Under the pieces are notes generated by a model that saw nothing but the letters and a program-made list of their open reading frames with translations, searched no databases and was not told the origin of the DNA. 64,000 nucleotides of DNA from Marinobacterium sedimentorum. Its GTDB lineage: Bacteria > Pseudomonadota > Gammaproteobacteria > Pseudomonadales > Balneatricaceae. The DNA is taken from positions 310,001 to 374,000 of the forward strand of contig NZ_JALDYX010000001.1 in NCBI RefSeq assembly GCF_024267675.1, written 5' to 3'. Shown here piece after piece: positions 29,425 to 39,941 of the stretch. How positions within the stretch are numbered: the stretch's first letter is position 1; the number at the start of each line of letters is the position of its first letter. The translations under genes and the position numbers were made by a program.

Positions 29425-30591
29425 ATGCCAACGTCCATCCCCGCAGACTCGGTCGGTCTGGTCCAGCCACAACAATTCCACTTTGACCAGCCACTGGAGC
29501 TTGCCTGCGGACGCCAGCTGGACAGCTACAGCCTGACGGTCGAAACCTACGGCACGCTGAACGCCGACCGATCCAATGCGATTCTGATCTGCCATGCCCT
29601 CTCCGGCAATCATCACCTGGCCGGTTATCACAGCATGGACGACCGCAAGCCCGGCTGGTGGGATTCGGCCATCGGCCCTGGCAAGATCATTGATACCAAA
29701 CGGTTCTTTGTCGTCGGACTGAACAATCTGGGGGGCTGTCACGGCTCCAGTGGGCCCAATCAGCTCAACCCGGAAACAGGTGTGCCCTATGGCCCGGATT
29801 TTCCCATCGTCACTGTGCCCGACTGGGTCGAAAGCCAGGCTCGTCTTGCAGACCATCTCGGTATCCAGCAATGGGCCGCCGTGATCGGGGGCAGCCTGGG
29901 CGGCATGCAGGCACTGCAGTGGGCGATCGACTACCCGCAGCGCCTGCGCCACTGCATTATCATCGCTGCCGCCGCCCGACTCTCGGCGCAGAATATCGCC
30001 TTCAACGAGGTGGCACGCCAGGCCATTACGCGGGATCCGCAGTTCCACGACGGCCACTACTACGCCGAACAGGCCATCCCCAAGACCGGCCTGATGCTGG
30101 CGCGCATGGTGGGCCATATCACCTACCTGTCGGACGACGGCATGCGGGAGAAATTCGGCCGCGACATGAAAAGCGGCAAGCTGAGCTTTGATCTGAGCCC
30201 GCAATTCGAAATCGAGTCCTACCTGCAGTATCAGGGCGAACGTTTTTCCACCGCCTTCGATGCCAACACCTATCTGCTGATGACGAGGGCACTGGATTAC
30301 TTCGACCCGGCCGCCAGCTTTGGCGACAGCCTGAGCGAAGCGGTGCGCGGCGCGCAGTGCAAGTTCAAGGTCATTTCCTTCACTACCGACTGGCGCTTTT
30401 CACCCGAGCGCTCGCGGGAGATTGTCGATGCCCTGATCGATGCCGGCAAGGCCGTCAGTTATGCCGAAATCGACTCCCCCCAGGGCCATGACGCCTTCCT
30501 GATTCCCATACCGCGTTATATGGAAGTGTTCGGCGCCTGCATGGGCCAGGTCGTCGCCGACATCCCTTGCGCTGTGCAGGAGAGCCGCTGA
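29425..30591 (+). CDS. metX: Homoserine O-acyltransferase (MetX)
   Basis: Alpha/beta-hydrolase-fold enzyme activating homoserine for methionine synthesis (388 aa). The nucleophile elbow is [12 protein letters not shown], the substrate loop [13 protein letters not shown], and the catalytic His lies in [11 protein letters not shown]. In pseudomonads proteins of this type use succinyl-CoA although they belong to the MetX fold; the acyl donor here is not decided by what I can see. metW follows after one base, the usual pairing. Confidence 0.94.
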   Translation: MPTSIPADSVGLVQPQQFHFDQPLELACGRQLDSYSLTVETYGTLNADRSNAILICHALSGNHHLAGYHSMDDRKPGWWDSAIGPGKIIDTKRFFVVGLNNLGGCHGSSGPNQLNPETGVPYGPDFPIVTVPDWVESQARLADHLGIQQWAAVIGGSLGGMQALQWAIDYPQRLRHCIIIAAAARLSAQNIAFNEVARQAITRDPQFHDGHYYAEQAIPKTGLMLARMVGHITYLSDDGMREKFGRDMKSGKLSFDLSPQFEIESYLQYQGERFSTAFDANTYLLMTRALDYFDPAASFGDSLSEAVRGAQCKFKVISFTTDWRFSPERSREIVDALIDAGKAVSYAEIDSPQGHDAFLIPIPRYMEVFGACMGQVVADIPCAVQESR

Positions 30592-30592
30592 G

Positions 30593-31183
30593 ATGCGCGT
30601 AGACCTGGACATCATTCAGAACTGGATCAGGCCCGGCACCCGGGTACTGGATCTCGGCTGTGGCGACGGCGAACTGCTGAGCTACCTTGCCACACACAAG
30701 CAGGTCGAGGGTTACGGCCTGGAGATAGACCACGACAACATTACCGCCTGCCTGGAGGCTGGCGTCAATGTGATCGAGAAGGACATCGATGAGGGCCTGG
30801 CGACGCTGCGCAATGCCAGCTTTGATGCCGTAATCATGACCCAGGCGCTGCAGGTCATGCACCGTCCCGATCAGATCATTGACGAGATGCTGCGTATCGG
30901 CAAGGAATGCATCATCACCTTCCCGAACTTTGGCCACTGGCGTGCGCGCAGCTATCTGGCACTGCGCGGCAAGATGCCGGTGTCAAAATTCCTGCCCTAT
31001 ACTTGGTACAACACCCCGAACATCCACTTTTGTACCTTTAAGGACTTTGAGCGTCTGTGTGTTGAACGCAACATTCATATCCTGGATCGTACCGTCGTGG
31101 ACAATGAACACCGTGATCGCTGGTGGCTGCGACTTTGGCCCAACATGCTGGGCGAAATCGCCATCTACCGCATCACCCGATAA
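30593..31183 (+). CDS. metW: Methionine biosynthesis protein MetW
   Basis: SAM-methyltransferase-fold protein required with MetX for methionine synthesis (196 aa). Motif I is VLDLGCGDGELLSYL, and the family regions QALQVMHRPD and TFPNFGHWRAR are present. Begins one base after the metX stop codon, so the two are translationally linked. Confidence 0.94.
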   Translation: MRVDLDIIQNWIRPGTRVLDLGCGDGELLSYLATHKQVEGYGLEIDHDNITACLEAGVNVIEKDIDEGLATLRNASFDAVIMTQALQVMHRPDQIIDEMLRIGKECIITFPNFGHWRARSYLALRGKMPVSKFLPYTWYNTPNIHFCTFKDFERLCVERNIHILDRTVVDNEHRDRWWLRLWPNMLGEIAIYRITR

Positions 31184-31197
31184 CATCAGGAGCCCCC

Positions 31198-31659
31198 ATG
31201 AACGCGTTAACACCCACCGTACGCCATGCTGTGCAGGGCTTGCTGGCAGGCCTTGCACTCAGCGCAAGCCTCGCCCAGGCTGACCAGTTCGTCGCCTATG
31301 GCGACTATGAAGTGCACTACAACGCCTTCAACAGCACCTTTGTCGAGCCGCAGGTAGCCCAGAGCTATGGTCTGACCCGCAGCAAAACCCTGGCCCTGAT
31401 CAATGTATCGGTACTGCAAAAAGCCAGTGATGGCAGCAAGACCCCCGTGACCGCCATCGTCAAGGGGAGCGCCAGCAACCTGATCGGCCAGAGCAGCGAC
31501 ATCAGTTTCAAAAAAATAGAAGAAACGGGCGCGCTTTATTACATCGGCGGCCTGCCCTTTTCCAACGAGCAACTAATGCGTATCGTGCTCGACGTCCAGC
31601 CGGACCCGAACCAGCCCGCCTACAGCATCCAGCTTGAACAGACCTTCTACGCCGAATGA
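31198..31659 (+). CDS. DUF4426 family exported protein
   Basis: 153 aa. A signal peptide (about residues 1-27, ending ASLAQA) is followed by DQFVAYGDYEVHYNAFNSTFVEP, the recognisable start of the DUF4426 domain. ATG 31198 was chosen because AGGAG stands before it and the signal peptide begins there; upstream in-frame codons lie inside metW. Function unknown. It lies between metW and rdgB as in Pseudomonas and overlaps rdgB by four bases. Confidence 0.85.
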   Translation: MNALTPTVRHAVQGLLAGLALSASLAQADQFVAYGDYEVHYNAFNSTFVEPQVAQSYGLTRSKTLALINVSVLQKASDGSKTPVTAIVKGSASNLIGQSSDISFKKIEETGALYYIGGLPFSNEQLMRIVLDVQPDPNQPAYSIQLEQTFYAE

Positions 31660-32273
31660 CCACTCTCAAATACCCCCGTATCATTCTGGCCAGCGGCAAC
31701 GCTGGAAAACTGCGCGAATTCAGCCAGGTGCTCGCCCCCCTGAACATCGAGGTGCTGCCGCAATCCGCCTTTAATGTCAGCGACGCCGACGAAACGGGCC
31801 TCAGCTTTATCGAGAATGCCATCCTCAAGGCGCGTCATGCCTGTCGCAGCACCGGCTTGCCGGCACTGGCCGATGACTCGGGCCTCGAGGTGGACGCCCT
31901 CGACGGCGCCCCCGGCATCTACTCGGCGCGCTTCGCGGGCCCCGGCGCCACCGATGCCGAAAACAACAGCCGCCTGCTGCACCAGCTCAAGGACGTGCCA
32001 GACGCCCGGCGCAGCGCGCGTTTTCGCTGCGTGCTCGCCTTTATGCGCCACGCCGAAGACCCGAGTCCGCTGATCAGTATCGGCACCTGGGAAGGCCATA
32101 TCCTGCATGCGCCCAGGGGGGAGCAGGGATTCGGCTATGACCCACTGTTTCTGCTGCCGGAACTCGGCCTGAGCTCCGCCGAGCTGCCCCGCGAGCAGAA
32201 AAACAGCCTCAGCCACCGCGGTCAGGCCGTGGCCCGCCTGGCCGAGCAGATCGGGCCCTACCTGAATAATTGA
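31656..32273 (+). CDS. rdgB: Non-canonical purine NTP pyrophosphatase (RdgB/HAM1)
   Basis: Hydrolyses dITP/XTP to keep deaminated purines out of DNA (205 aa). SGNAGKLREF is the N-terminal substrate loop, ADDSGLEVDAL the metal site, and GFGYDPLF the base-recognition motif. Start codon overlaps the upstream stop (ATGA). Confidence 0.96.
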   Translation: MTTLKYPRIILASGNAGKLREFSQVLAPLNIEVLPQSAFNVSDADETGLSFIENAILKARHACRSTGLPALADDSGLEVDALDGAPGIYSARFAGPGATDAENNSRLLHQLKDVPDARRSARFRCVLAFMRHAEDPSPLISIGTWEGHILHAPRGEQGFGYDPLFLLPELGLSSAELPREQKNSLSHRGQAVARLAEQIGPYLNN

Positions 32274-32407
32274 CGGACTTTGCCCGCAACTCATGGGATA
32301 ATCCGGATTCCGCCCCAGCTCTTGTTGGACAGCGGAATTCGGCTCCCGCGTTCACCTTAGGGGGAATCGAGCACCGGTGTTTTTCCTCCTATTGAAGCCC
32401 TGACCCC

Positions 32408-33547
32408 ATGTCCCTGCAGCTGCCACCTCTGTCGCTCTATATTCATATTCCCTGGTGCGTACGCAAGTGCCCCTATTGCGACTTCAACTCCCACGCCGCC
32501 CGGGGCGAACTGCCGGAAGCGGACTATGTTGCGGCACTGCTGGAGGACCTGGACACAGAGCTGCACGATGTACAGGGCCGCAACATCGACACCATCTTTA
32601 TCGGCGGCGGCACCCCCAGCCTGTTTTCCGCCACGGCAATCCAGCAGATTCTGGCCGGCGTCGCCGCACGCACGCCGTTGTCCGCCCAGGCCGAAATCAC
32701 CATGGAAGCCAACCCCGGTACCTTCGAGCAGGAACGTTTCGCAGGCTTTAGGGCCGCCGGCGTCAACCGCCTGTCCATTGGTATCCAGAGTTTCAGCGAT
32801 GCCCAGCTCAAGGCGCTGGGGCGCATTCACAACGCCGATGAAGCCTACCGCGCCGTCGCCAGTGCCCGAGCCATTGGATTCGACAACATCAACCTGGATC
32901 TGATGCACGGCCTGCCGCAGCAGGATCTGGCCGGCGCCATGCTGGATCTGGATACAGCCCTGTCACTGCAACCCGATCACCTGTCCTGGTACCAGCTCAC
33001 CATCGAGCCCAACACCGAGTTCAATGCCCGCCCGCCCAATCTGCCGGTGGATGAAGTACTCTGGGAAATTCAGGAGCATGGGCAGGACAAGCTGGCCGCA
33101 GCGGGCTTTGCCCAGTACGAGGTTTCAGCCTATGCCCGCGACGGTCGCAAGGCGGCGCACAACCTCAATTACTGGGCCTTTGGCGACTATATCGGCATCG
33201 GCGCCGGCGCCCACGGCAAGCTGACCCGCCCTGCGGACAACCGCATCATGCGACGCTGGAAGCAGCGTCAACCGGCCGCCTATATGGATGTGACCAAACG
33301 TCTGGGGGCTGAGAACGCCATTGCCCAGGACGAACTGGCCTTCGAATTCATGCTCAATGCACTGCGACTGGTGGACGGCGTGCCGCTGCAGCTGCTGCAG
33401 GCCCGTGCCGGCATCAGCCCGGACAGCATCCGCGTACAGCTCGACCGAGCCATACAGCAGGGGCTGCTGCAGGATGATCCGGCCCACATACGGCCGACCC
33501 ATCAGGGCCGACTGTTCCTGAACAACCTGCTGGAAATGTTTCTGTAA
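32408..33547 (+). CDS. hemW: Heme chaperone HemW (radical SAM, HemN-like)
   Basis: 379 aa. The radical-SAM cluster motif C-x3-C-x2-C is at residues 17, 21 and 24 (CVRKCPYC). FIGGGTPSLF and IGIQSF are typical. The extra cysteine of true coproporphyrinogen dehydrogenase (CxxxCxxCxC) is not present: the residue two after Cys24 is Phe. This fits HemW rather than HemN. A perfect palindrome follows the stop codon. Confidence 0.93.
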   Translation: MSLQLPPLSLYIHIPWCVRKCPYCDFNSHAARGELPEADYVAALLEDLDTELHDVQGRNIDTIFIGGGTPSLFSATAIQQILAGVAARTPLSAQAEITMEANPGTFEQERFAGFRAAGVNRLSIGIQSFSDAQLKALGRIHNADEAYRAVASARAIGFDNINLDLMHGLPQQDLAGAMLDLDTALSLQPDHLSWYQLTIEPNTEFNARPPNLPVDEVLWEIQEHGQDKLAAAGFAQYEVSAYARDGRKAAHNLNYWAFGDYIGIGAGAHGKLTRPADNRIMRRWKQRQPAAYMDVTKRLGAENAIAQDELAFEFMLNALRLVDGVPLQLLQARAGISPDSIRVQLDRAIQQGLLQDDPAHIRPTHQGRLFLNNLLEMFL

Positions 33548-33561
33548 GCTCAGCGCTGAGC
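33548..33561. other. Perfect 14-bp palindrome between hemW and the HAD gene
   Basis: GCTCAGCGCTGAGC directly after the hemW stop codon, between convergent genes. No T-run, so a classical terminator is doubtful; it could be a protein site or weak transcription end. Confidence 0.3.
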
Positions 33562-33578
33562 GGCGCGTCGCTGAACGA

Positions 33579-34304
33579 TTAGAGAGTGACGCGACCTGCG
33601 GCCTGCTCTGCGATATCGATCAGCGCCTGGGGGATTTCATTCAGCGCCCGCACGGTTTGCGTCGGCGCAGGACCGCCGGGCCAGGCCTGGTCGTTGAGAT
33701 TGACCCAGATGGTCCAGAGGCCTGCGTTGTGCGCGCCCTCGATATCGGCCACCGGATTATCACCCACATGCACCACCTGCTCGGGACGCAGCCCGGCATG
33801 CGCCAGCGCCTGCTGGAACATCAGCGGATGGGGCTTTTCGTGGCCCGTGCTCTCGGCGTTGAACTGGAAGTCGAAATAGTCCCCCAGCCCCACCCGCCTT
33901 ACATCGGCGTTGCCGTTGCTCAGGGCACCGAGCTGCAGATTGCGCTCACGCAGCACCTTCAGCATGGTCAGCGCATGCTCGAAGAACTCCACCTGATGGC
34001 GTCCTTCCAGATACACCTCGAACGCCTGCAGCGCCAGCGCCTCGGCCTGTTCTGGCCCGTATCCGGCCGTGCGCATGCCCTCCTGCAGCAGACGCAGGCG
34101 AATCTGGGTGACGCTGTGGGAGATCTCGGGGTAGCGCGCCAGTATGTCATCGCGCAGACGCGGCAGATCGGCAATGCTGAACTGACGCACAAAGAGCTGC
34201 GCATTGCGCTGCAGCCAGTCGAACAGCGAGTTGTTTGCAATCTCGATCACAGGGTCAATGGCCCAGAGAGTATCGTCCAGATCGAAGGTGACACACTTAA
34301 TCAT
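33579..34304 (-). CDS. yigB: HAD-family phosphatase, YigB-like
   Basis: 241 aa. The HAD nucleophile motif is FDLDDTLW at residues 6-13, motif II is LGALSNGN, and motif IV is VHVGDNPVADI. In E. coli YigB, encoded downstream of xerC exactly as here, dephosphorylates a riboflavin pathway intermediate and FMN; that activity is inferred from synteny. The start overlaps the xerC stop by eight bases; the frame is open upstream inside xerC but the HAD motif begins at this ATG. Confidence 0.88.
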   Translation of the reverse strand: MIKCVTFDLDDTLWAIDPVIEIANNSLFDWLQRNAQLFVRQFSIADLPRLRDDILARYPEISHSVTQIRLRLLQEGMRTAGYGPEQAEALALQAFEVYLEGRHQVEFFEHALTMLKVLRERNLQLGALSNGNADVRRVGLGDYFDFQFNAESTGHEKPHPLMFQQALAHAGLRPEQVVHVGDNPVADIEGAHNAGLWTIWVNLNDQAWPGGPAPTQTVRALNEIPQALIDIAEQAAGRVTL

Positions 34305-35199
34305 CTTTCTTGCGCGCTCTTGGATGGGCCCTGTCGTAAACATCGGCCAGATGCTGAAAATCCAGATGCGTGTAGATCTGGGTCGTGGCGATATCGGCGT
34401 GCCCCAGCAGTTCCTGCACCGCGCGCAGATCACCGCTGGACTCCAGCAGGTGACTGGCAAAACTGTGGCGCAGCCGGTGCGGATGCACCTTGCCATCGGT
34501 GGCCTGGTGCAGGCCCCAGTGTTCGAGCCGCTGCTGCACGGCGCGGGTACTGATACGGTTGCCGCGCTTGCTGATAAAGAGCGCCGGCTGCTCGCCGCGC
34601 AACAAACTGCCGCGCTGCCCCAGCCAGACGTCCAGCGCCGTCAGTGCCTTGCTGCCGACCGGCAGCATGCGGGTCTTGCGCCCCTTGCCAGTCACGACCA
34701 GGCTGGCGTCGCGAAAATCGATATCCCCCAGATCCAGACTGACGAGCTCCGCCAGACGCAGACCGGACGAGTAGATAAGTTCCATCATGGCACAATCGCG
34801 GGCAGATACCGCATCGGTCACCGGGATCTGCATCAGATGAGCCGCCTGATCGGTATCCAGTGTTTTTGGCAGACGCCGGGGTGAGCGGGGGGCACTGATG
34901 CCCAGCGCAGGATTCTGCTGGCTCAGGCCTTCGCGATTGAGATAGCGATAGAAGGAGCGGATAGCTGAGAGCAGCCGCTGAATGCTTTTGCCGGCCAGGC
35001 CCTCGCGGTGCGTTTCGGCAATAAAGGCACGCAGATCCCGCGGCCTGATGCAGTTCCAGTCACTCAGGCTGTTCGCCACGGCGTAGCGCAGCAGCCGCTC
35101 GATATCGCGTCTGTAGTTGTCCAGCGTGTGCCCGGAGTACTGGCGTTCGGTACGCAGATAGCGCACAAATGCATCCAGCACATCCGGATCAGGCGACAT
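34297..35199 (-). CDS. xerC: Tyrosine recombinase XerC
   Basis: Site-specific recombinase resolving chromosome dimers at dif with XerD and FtsK (300 aa). Catalytic residues: Arg in SGLRLAEL, Lys in TGKGRKTR, HRLRHSFASH, the second His in LGHADIATTQIYTH and Tyr within the same motif. ATG 35199 overlaps the stop codon of the DUF484 gene by one base (TGATG). The dapF-DUF484-xerC-yigB order is the conserved gammaproteobacterial one, so this is the housekeeping recombinase and not a phage integrase. Confidence 0.96.
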   Translation of the reverse strand: MSPDPDVLDAFVRYLRTERQYSGHTLDNYRRDIERLLRYAVANSLSDWNCIRPRDLRAFIAETHREGLAGKSIQRLLSAIRSFYRYLNREGLSQQNPALGISAPRSPRRLPKTLDTDQAAHLMQIPVTDAVSARDCAMMELIYSSGLRLAELVSLDLGDIDFRDASLVVTGKGRKTRMLPVGSKALTALDVWLGQRGSLLRGEQPALFISKRGNRISTRAVQQRLEHWGLHQATDGKVHPHRLRHSFASHLLESSGDLRAVQELLGHADIATTQIYTHLDFQHLADVYDRAHPRARKKDD

Positions 35200-35885
35200 C
35201 AGCGCCGGCTCAGTATGCGGGACAGCACCCGGCTCAGCACTTCGCCGACATAACACAGGAAGAGGGTGCCCTGGCTGCTCTGAAAGTAATGCGGATCGTA
35301 ACTGCCAATGGCCAGCAGACCCAGGGTTTCGCCCTGCACCAGCGGAATCACCGCCGCCGACTGAATCCGGAACGCCTGCTCCTGAAACACAAACAGATGC
35401 TGCGGTTCCGGCAGTCGCCCGCAGCTGGGCAGGTTGGTTCCCAGCAGCGGCTCCAGCGCCTGGGCATCGGCCTCACTCAGCCAGCGCTCGGCACCACTTT
35501 CTTCGCCCTCACCGAGCAGCATCAGCGTCGTGATATCTCCCTGAAAATCACGACACAGACTCTCGTCTATGGCGATGGCGACATCATCCAGGGTTTCACA
35601 GCCCAGCAGCGCCAGCACCATGCGCTTGGTTTTTTCGAACTGCACATCGTTGTGACGCGCCACGTCGATCAGATCGGACAGATGGGTGCGCAGTTGCTGG
35701 TTCTTTTCCCGCAGCACACCGGTCTGGCGTGCCACCAGCGACACGGCAGTGCCGGTTTCGTGGGGCACGTAGAGTTTTTCCAGCAAGCCTGTATGACGGG
35801 AAAAATAATCAGGGTTCTGCGCCAGATATTCCGCCACCTGCTGCTCGTCCAGCCCGCTAGGCTGCTCTTTGGCCTGATCGGTCAT
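35199..35885 (-). CDS. DUF484 family protein
   Basis: 228 aa. The N-terminus with [22 protein letters not shown] and a GAF-like C-terminal half ([14 protein letters not shown]) are typical of the family found between dapF and xerC. A coiled-coil stretch lies around residues 65-95. Function unknown. Overlaps dapF by four bases and xerC by one. Confidence 0.9.
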   Translation of the reverse strand: MTDQAKEQPSGLDEQQVAEYLAQNPDYFSRHTGLLEKLYVPHETGTAVSLVARQTGVLREKNQQLRTHLSDLIDVARHNDVQFEKTKRMVLALLGCETLDDVAIAIDESLCRDFQGDITTLMLLGEGEESGAERWLSEADAQALEPLLGTNLPSCGRLPEPQHLFVFQEQAFRIQSAAVIPLVQGETLGLLAIGSYDPHYFQSSQGTLFLCYVGEVLSRVLSRILSRR

Positions 35886-36712
35886 ATGAAAATCTGCCCT
35901 TCGTAAACAGTTGTCGCAGGGCCGGTCATCAATACGGATGTACCCTCGCCCGCCCAGCGAATATGCAGCTCACCGCCTGGCAGATGCACGCGTACATCAT
36001 CCCCCAGCAGGCCGCGCAGACGCCCGGCCACAACGGCCGCGCAGGCACCGGTACCGCAGGCACGGGTTTCGCCGGCACCGCGCTCGTACACCCGCAGGCG
36101 AATTTCATTTTCGGACAGAACCTGCATAAAGCCGATATTGGCCCGTGCCGGGAAGCGCTCGTGCCGCTCCAGCAGAGGCCCCAGGGTATCCACCGCGGCG
36201 GTGCTGACATCATCCACCAGCAGCACGCCGTGGGGGTTGCCCATGGAGACCGCGCTGATATCCAGCCACTGACCGGCCACCTCGATGGGATAACTGACCT
36301 CAACGCCATCCGCCACAAAAGGGATCTCGGCCGGCAGCCGCTCGGGCGCGCCCATATCCACTTCCACCTGGCGGTCTTCCAGCACCCGCAGTACCGCCTT
36401 GCCCTTGGCCGTTTCAACGCAGATCACCGGCTTGATGGTCAGGCGCTTGTCACGCACAAACTTGGCAAAGCAACGCGCGCCGTTGCCGCAGTGCTCCACC
36501 TCTGAGCCATCTGCATTATAAATACGGTAGCGAAAGTCCATCTTCGGGTCCGTCGGCGGTTCCACCAGCAGCATCTGGTCAAAGCCGACGCCGCAATTGC
36601 GGTCCGCCAGACGGCTCACCAGCGCGGGGGTGATCTTGGCACGCTGCGTGACAAGATCGACCACCATGAAGTCGTTACCCAGGCCGTGCATCTTGGTAAA
36701 ACGTACCAACAT
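35882..36712 (-). CDS. dapF: Diaminopimelate epimerase
   Basis: Converts LL- to meso-diaminopimelate for lysine and peptidoglycan (276 aa). The two catalytic cysteines sit in EHCGNGARC and [11 protein letters not shown], and the N-terminus [12 protein letters not shown] is standard. It follows lysA by 14 bases. Confidence 0.97.
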   Translation of the reverse strand: MLVRFTKMHGLGNDFMVVDLVTQRAKITPALVSRLADRNCGVGFDQMLLVEPPTDPKMDFRYRIYNADGSEVEHCGNGARCFAKFVRDKRLTIKPVICVETAKGKAVLRVLEDRQVEVDMGAPERLPAEIPFVADGVEVSYPIEVAGQWLDISAVSMGNPHGVLLVDDVSTAAVDTLGPLLERHERFPARANIGFMQVLSENEIRLRVYERGAGETRACGTGACAAVVAGRLRGLLGDDVRVHLPGGELHIRWAGEGTSVLMTGPATTVYEGQIFI

Positions 36713-36726
36713 AGCTGTTTCGCTTC

Positions 36727-37989
36727 TCAGTAATGATCTTTGGGCAGCAACTGCTCACCATGCAACAGGTCACCGATGCTTTCGCGCTTGCGCACCAGGT
36801 GAGCCTGATTGTCGCTGACCATGACTTCGGCCGGACGGGGCCTGGTGTTGTAATTCGAGCTCATGACAAAGCCATAGGCACCGGCCGAGCACACCGCCAG
36901 CAGGTCGCCGGGCTGCAGATTGAGGTCTCTATCCTTGCCGAGGAAATCACCGGTTTCGCACACCGGGCCCACCAGATCGTAGGTTTTGCTTTCACCCTCT
37001 TCACGCAACGTCAGCGGTACAATTTCCTGATAGGCACTGTACAGCGCCGGACGGATCAGATCGTTCATGGCGCCATCGATAATGGCAAAGTTCTTGTCAC
37101 CGTTGCTCTTGAGGAACTCAACCCGCGTCAGCAGGACACCGGCATTGGCGGCAATGGAGCGGCCCGGCTCAAAAATCAGGCTCAACGGACGATCACCCAG
37201 CTTGTCGAGCACGGCGGCAATGTAGTCGGCCGCAGAGGGCGGCTGCTCGTCGGTATAGCACACGCCCAGACCCCCCCCCAGATCCAGATGCTTGATCTGG
37301 ATGCCGTCTTCGGCCAGTTCGTCCACCAGTACCAGCAGACGATCCAGCGCATCAAGGAAGGGCCGAAGCTCAGTCAGCTGGCTGCCGATATGACAGTCCA
37401 TGCCGACGATCTCGATACTGGCCAGCTGCGCCGCACGGCGATAAACGCCGCGGGCGCGCTCGATGGCGATGCCAAACTTGTTCTCTTTGAGGCCGGTGGA
37501 GATATAGGGGTGGGTGCCGGCGTCCACGTCCGGATTGACCCGGAAGGATACTTTCGCCGTCATGCCCATCGCTGCGGCAACTTCGTTGACACGCTCAAGC
37601 TCGGCTTCCGACTCGATATTGAAGCAGTGGATACCCAGTTCCAGTGCGCGGCGAATTTCGTGCGCCTGCTTGCCCACGCCGGAAAAAACCACCTTGGCGG
37701 GATCGCCACCGGCCCTGACCACACGCTCAATCTCGCCCAGTGACACGACATCAAAGCCCGCGCCCAGGCGCGCCAGTACATTCAGCACCGCGATATTGCT
37801 GTTGGCCTTTACCGCAAAGCACACCAGCGCATCACGTCCTTCCAGGGCCTGGGCGTAATCCAGATAGGCCCGTTCCAGCGCATCACGGGAATAAACGTAC
37901 AGCGGTGTGCCGTATTCTTCAGCGATGCGCTCGAGGTTCATGTCCTCGCAGTGCAGGCGCCCATCGCGGTACTCAAAGTTATCCATCAA
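36727..37989 (-). CDS. lysA: Diaminopimelate decarboxylase
   Basis: PLP fold-type III enzyme making lysine from meso-DAP (420 aa). The PLP lysine is in [12 protein letters not shown], with [19 protein letters not shown] and the C-terminal Cys motif VCETGDFL. Two adjacent ATGs (37989, 37986) are possible starts. It sits between lptM and dapF, as in many pseudomonads. Confidence 0.96.
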   Translation of the reverse strand: MMDNFEYRDGRLHCEDMNLERIAEEYGTPLYVYSRDALERAYLDYAQALEGRDALVCFAVKANSNIAVLNVLARLGAGFDVVSLGEIERVVRAGGDPAKVVFSGVGKQAHEIRRALELGIHCFNIESEAELERVNEVAAAMGMTAKVSFRVNPDVDAGTHPYISTGLKENKFGIAIERARGVYRRAAQLASIEIVGMDCHIGSQLTELRPFLDALDRLLVLVDELAEDGIQIKHLDLGGGLGVCYTDEQPPSAADYIAAVLDKLGDRPLSLIFEPGRSIAANAGVLLTRVEFLKSNGDKNFAIIDGAMNDLIRPALYSAYQEIVPLTLREEGESKTYDLVGPVCETGDFLGKDRDLNLQPGDLLAVCSAGAYGFVMSSNYNTRPRPAEVMVSDNQAHLVRKRESIGDLLHGEQLLPKDHY

Positions 37990-38000
37990 TCTGTCCGTTA

Positions 38001-38150
38001 TCAGTTCTGTGCGGGAGCCGGCGGCTGGGCCGATGTCTGCGAGACGGGGGCGGCGGGATCAACCTGATCCGGCATATAGAGCGCGCCCTTGTTGCCACAG
38101 CCAGACAGCAGCGCAAAGGTTACGAAGAGCATCCAGTAACAGCGTTTCAC
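38001..38150 (-). CDS. lptM: Small lipoprotein LptM (YifL)
   Basis: 49-residue lipoprotein starting at GTG 38150: a short hydrophobic signal and lipobox LLSGC, then GNKGALYMPD, the highly conserved segment of the family, and a Pro/Ala-rich tail. In E. coli LptM promotes maturation of the LptD/E LPS translocon; that role is transferred by similarity. The frame is open upstream to 38243, but the signal peptide defines the start. Located just upstream of lysA and divergent from cyaY, the usual place. Confidence 0.85.
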   Translation of the reverse strand: MKRCYWMLFVTFALLSGCGNKGALYMPDQVDPAAPVSQTSAQPPAPAQN

Positions 38151-38260
38151 GATTGCAGCCCCTATTCCGGCGATTCCAAAGCAGCGATTATACCCGGGAT
38201 GAGTAGCGGCAGAAACTCGGATATACTGCCGGGCTCCAAGCACTGCGGAACCACAGACCG

Positions 38261-38584
38261 ATGACCGAATCAGAATTCAACGACCGCGTCGATGAAACCC
38301 TCATCACCCTCGAAGACCTGCTGGAGGATGTCGACAGCGATCTGGACGTCGAGAGCCATGGCGGCATGCTCACCATCGTCTGCGAAAATGGCAGCCAGGT
38401 GATCTTTACCCGCCAGCCGCCGGTCAAGCAGCTCTGGGTCGCGGCGCGCAACGGCGGCTATCATTTTGACTTTGATGAGTCGCTGGAGCGCTGGATACGC
38501 GATACCGACAAGGCACCGCTGGCCGAGGTTCTTAACGAGATTTTCCGCCTGCAGGCGGATGAGGATCTGAGGTTCCCATTTTGA
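38261..38584 (+). CDS. cyaY: Frataxin-like iron-sulfur protein CyaY
   Basis: 107 aa. An acidic first helix with EDLLEDVDSDLDVES, then QVIFTRQPPVKQLWVAARNGGYHF and WIRDT, the characteristic frataxin sheet. Binds iron and modulates the IscS assembly machinery. Transcribed divergently from lptM-lysA-dapF, as in E. coli. Confidence 0.95.
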   Translation: MTESEFNDRVDETLITLEDLLEDVDSDLDVESHGGMLTIVCENGSQVIFTRQPPVKQLWVAARNGGYHFDFDESLERWIRDTDKAPLAEVLNEIFRLQADEDLRFPF

Positions 38585-38663
38585 ACAGCCTTCCCGAATC
38601 AGCCGCTTGGAACGCACTGGCGCACAGCCAAACAAAAGCGGCTAATCGCTGAGCATTGAACTT

Positions 38664-39938
38664 CTAAGGCCTCAGCAGCGTCTCCTCGACCTGCTGGTAC
38701 AGCCGCTCCAGGGCCCCGCGGTTTTGCGCCACGAAGGCCTGGGCCGCAGCGCCCTGCTGCTGGCACTGCAAAGGATCCGCCAGTAATTCCCGCACGACCC
38801 GGGCCAGTGCCGTTTCATCGGCCACCCGGATCAGCCCGCCGGCGTTATCCAGCGCATCGCAGATGGCCTGAAAGTTGAACACCTGCTGCCCCATCAGCAC
38901 GGGCTTGCCCAAGGCTGCGGGCTCCAGCGGATTGTGTCCGCCACGGGGCACCAGGCTACCGCCGACAAAGGCAATATCCGCCGCGGCATAGAATCCCATC
39001 AGCTCACCCATGGTATCGCCGAGGTAAACATCGACTGCCCCCGCCTGCGACGCCGACTCGCCATGTCCCGAATGCCGTGCAACCGACCAGCCGGCCTCCA
39101 GACAGAGCCGGTACACCGATTCAAAACGCTCAGGATGACGCGGCACCAGCACCAGTAACAGCGTCGGGAATTCGCTGCGCAACTGCTCCAGCACGCGCAA
39201 CAGCGCGGCATCCTCCCCATCATGGGTGCTGCCCGCCACCAGCACCGGGCGTTCGCCCCAACACTTACGCAGCTGGGCACCGGCTTCAAGCCATTGCGGC
39301 CGGGTTTCAATATCAAACTTGATGCTGCCGCTTACCCTCAGTTGCCGTGCCGGCAGGCCCAGCTCGACAAAGCGCGCCCCGTCATCCTGATGCTGCGCCA
39401 CCACCTGACTCAGACACTGCAGCATCGGCTTCGTGAGCGCCGCAAAGCGTTTATAACCCCGGGCCGAGCGGGCCGACAGCCTCGCATTCGCCAGCAATAC
39501 CGGCACATCGGCAGCATGGCAACCCTGTACCAGATTGGGCCAGAGTTCAGTTTCAACGATGATGCAGCCACGTGGCCGGGTGCGATGCAGAAAACGCGCA
39601 AGCGCATCGGGTAGATCCCAGGGACAGTAGGCATGCTGCACCCGATCGCCAAACAGGGCGCTGACACGCGCCGAACCGGTCGGCGTCGTGGTGGTCAGCA
39701 ACAGTGGCAGATCGGGCCTGCGCGCCAGCAGCAGCTCCACCAGCGGGGCAATGGCTACGGTTTCGCCCACGGACACGGCATGAATCCACAAGGGACGGTT
39801 GTCACAGGGCGTCACAAAACCGAGGCGCTCGCGCCAGCGGCTGCGATAGGCGGGCGCCTTTCTCCCGCGCCACCACAACCGTAGCAGGATGATGGGCAAA
39901 GCCAGATACAGCAATACCGTATACAGCAGACGCGCCAT
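38664..39938 (-). CDS. waaA: 3-deoxy-D-manno-octulosonic acid transferase (Kdo transferase)
   Basis: Inner-membrane-anchored glycosyltransferase (GT30) that adds Kdo to lipid IVA (424 aa). An N-terminal anchor (LLYTVLLYLALPIILLRL), WIHAVSVGE, ETELWPNL, and the donor site FVGGSLVPRGGHNPLEPA are present. ATG 39938 is preferred over an in-frame TTG one codon upstream. It begins three bases after the msbA stop codon. Confidence 0.95.
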   Translation of the reverse strand: MARLLYTVLLYLALPIILLRLWWRGRKAPAYRSRWRERLGFVTPCDNRPLWIHAVSVGETVAIAPLVELLLARRPDLPLLLTTTTPTGSARVSALFGDRVQHAYCPWDLPDALARFLHRTRPRGCIIVETELWPNLVQGCHAADVPVLLANARLSARSARGYKRFAALTKPMLQCLSQVVAQHQDDGARFVELGLPARQLRVSGSIKFDIETRPQWLEAGAQLRKCWGERPVLVAGSTHDGEDAALLRVLEQLRSEFPTLLLVLVPRHPERFESVYRLCLEAGWSVARHSGHGESASQAGAVDVYLGDTMGELMGFYAAADIAFVGGSLVPRGGHNPLEPAALGKPVLMGQQVFNFQAICDALDNAGGLIRVADETALARVVRELLADPLQCQQQGAAAQAFVAQNRGALERLYQQVEETLLRP

Positions 39939-39941
39939 CAA

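Noticed and set aside
34297..35199. Phage or integron integrase
   Set aside because: Length, catalytic motifs and the dapF-DUF484-xerC-yigB context identify the housekeeping XerC.
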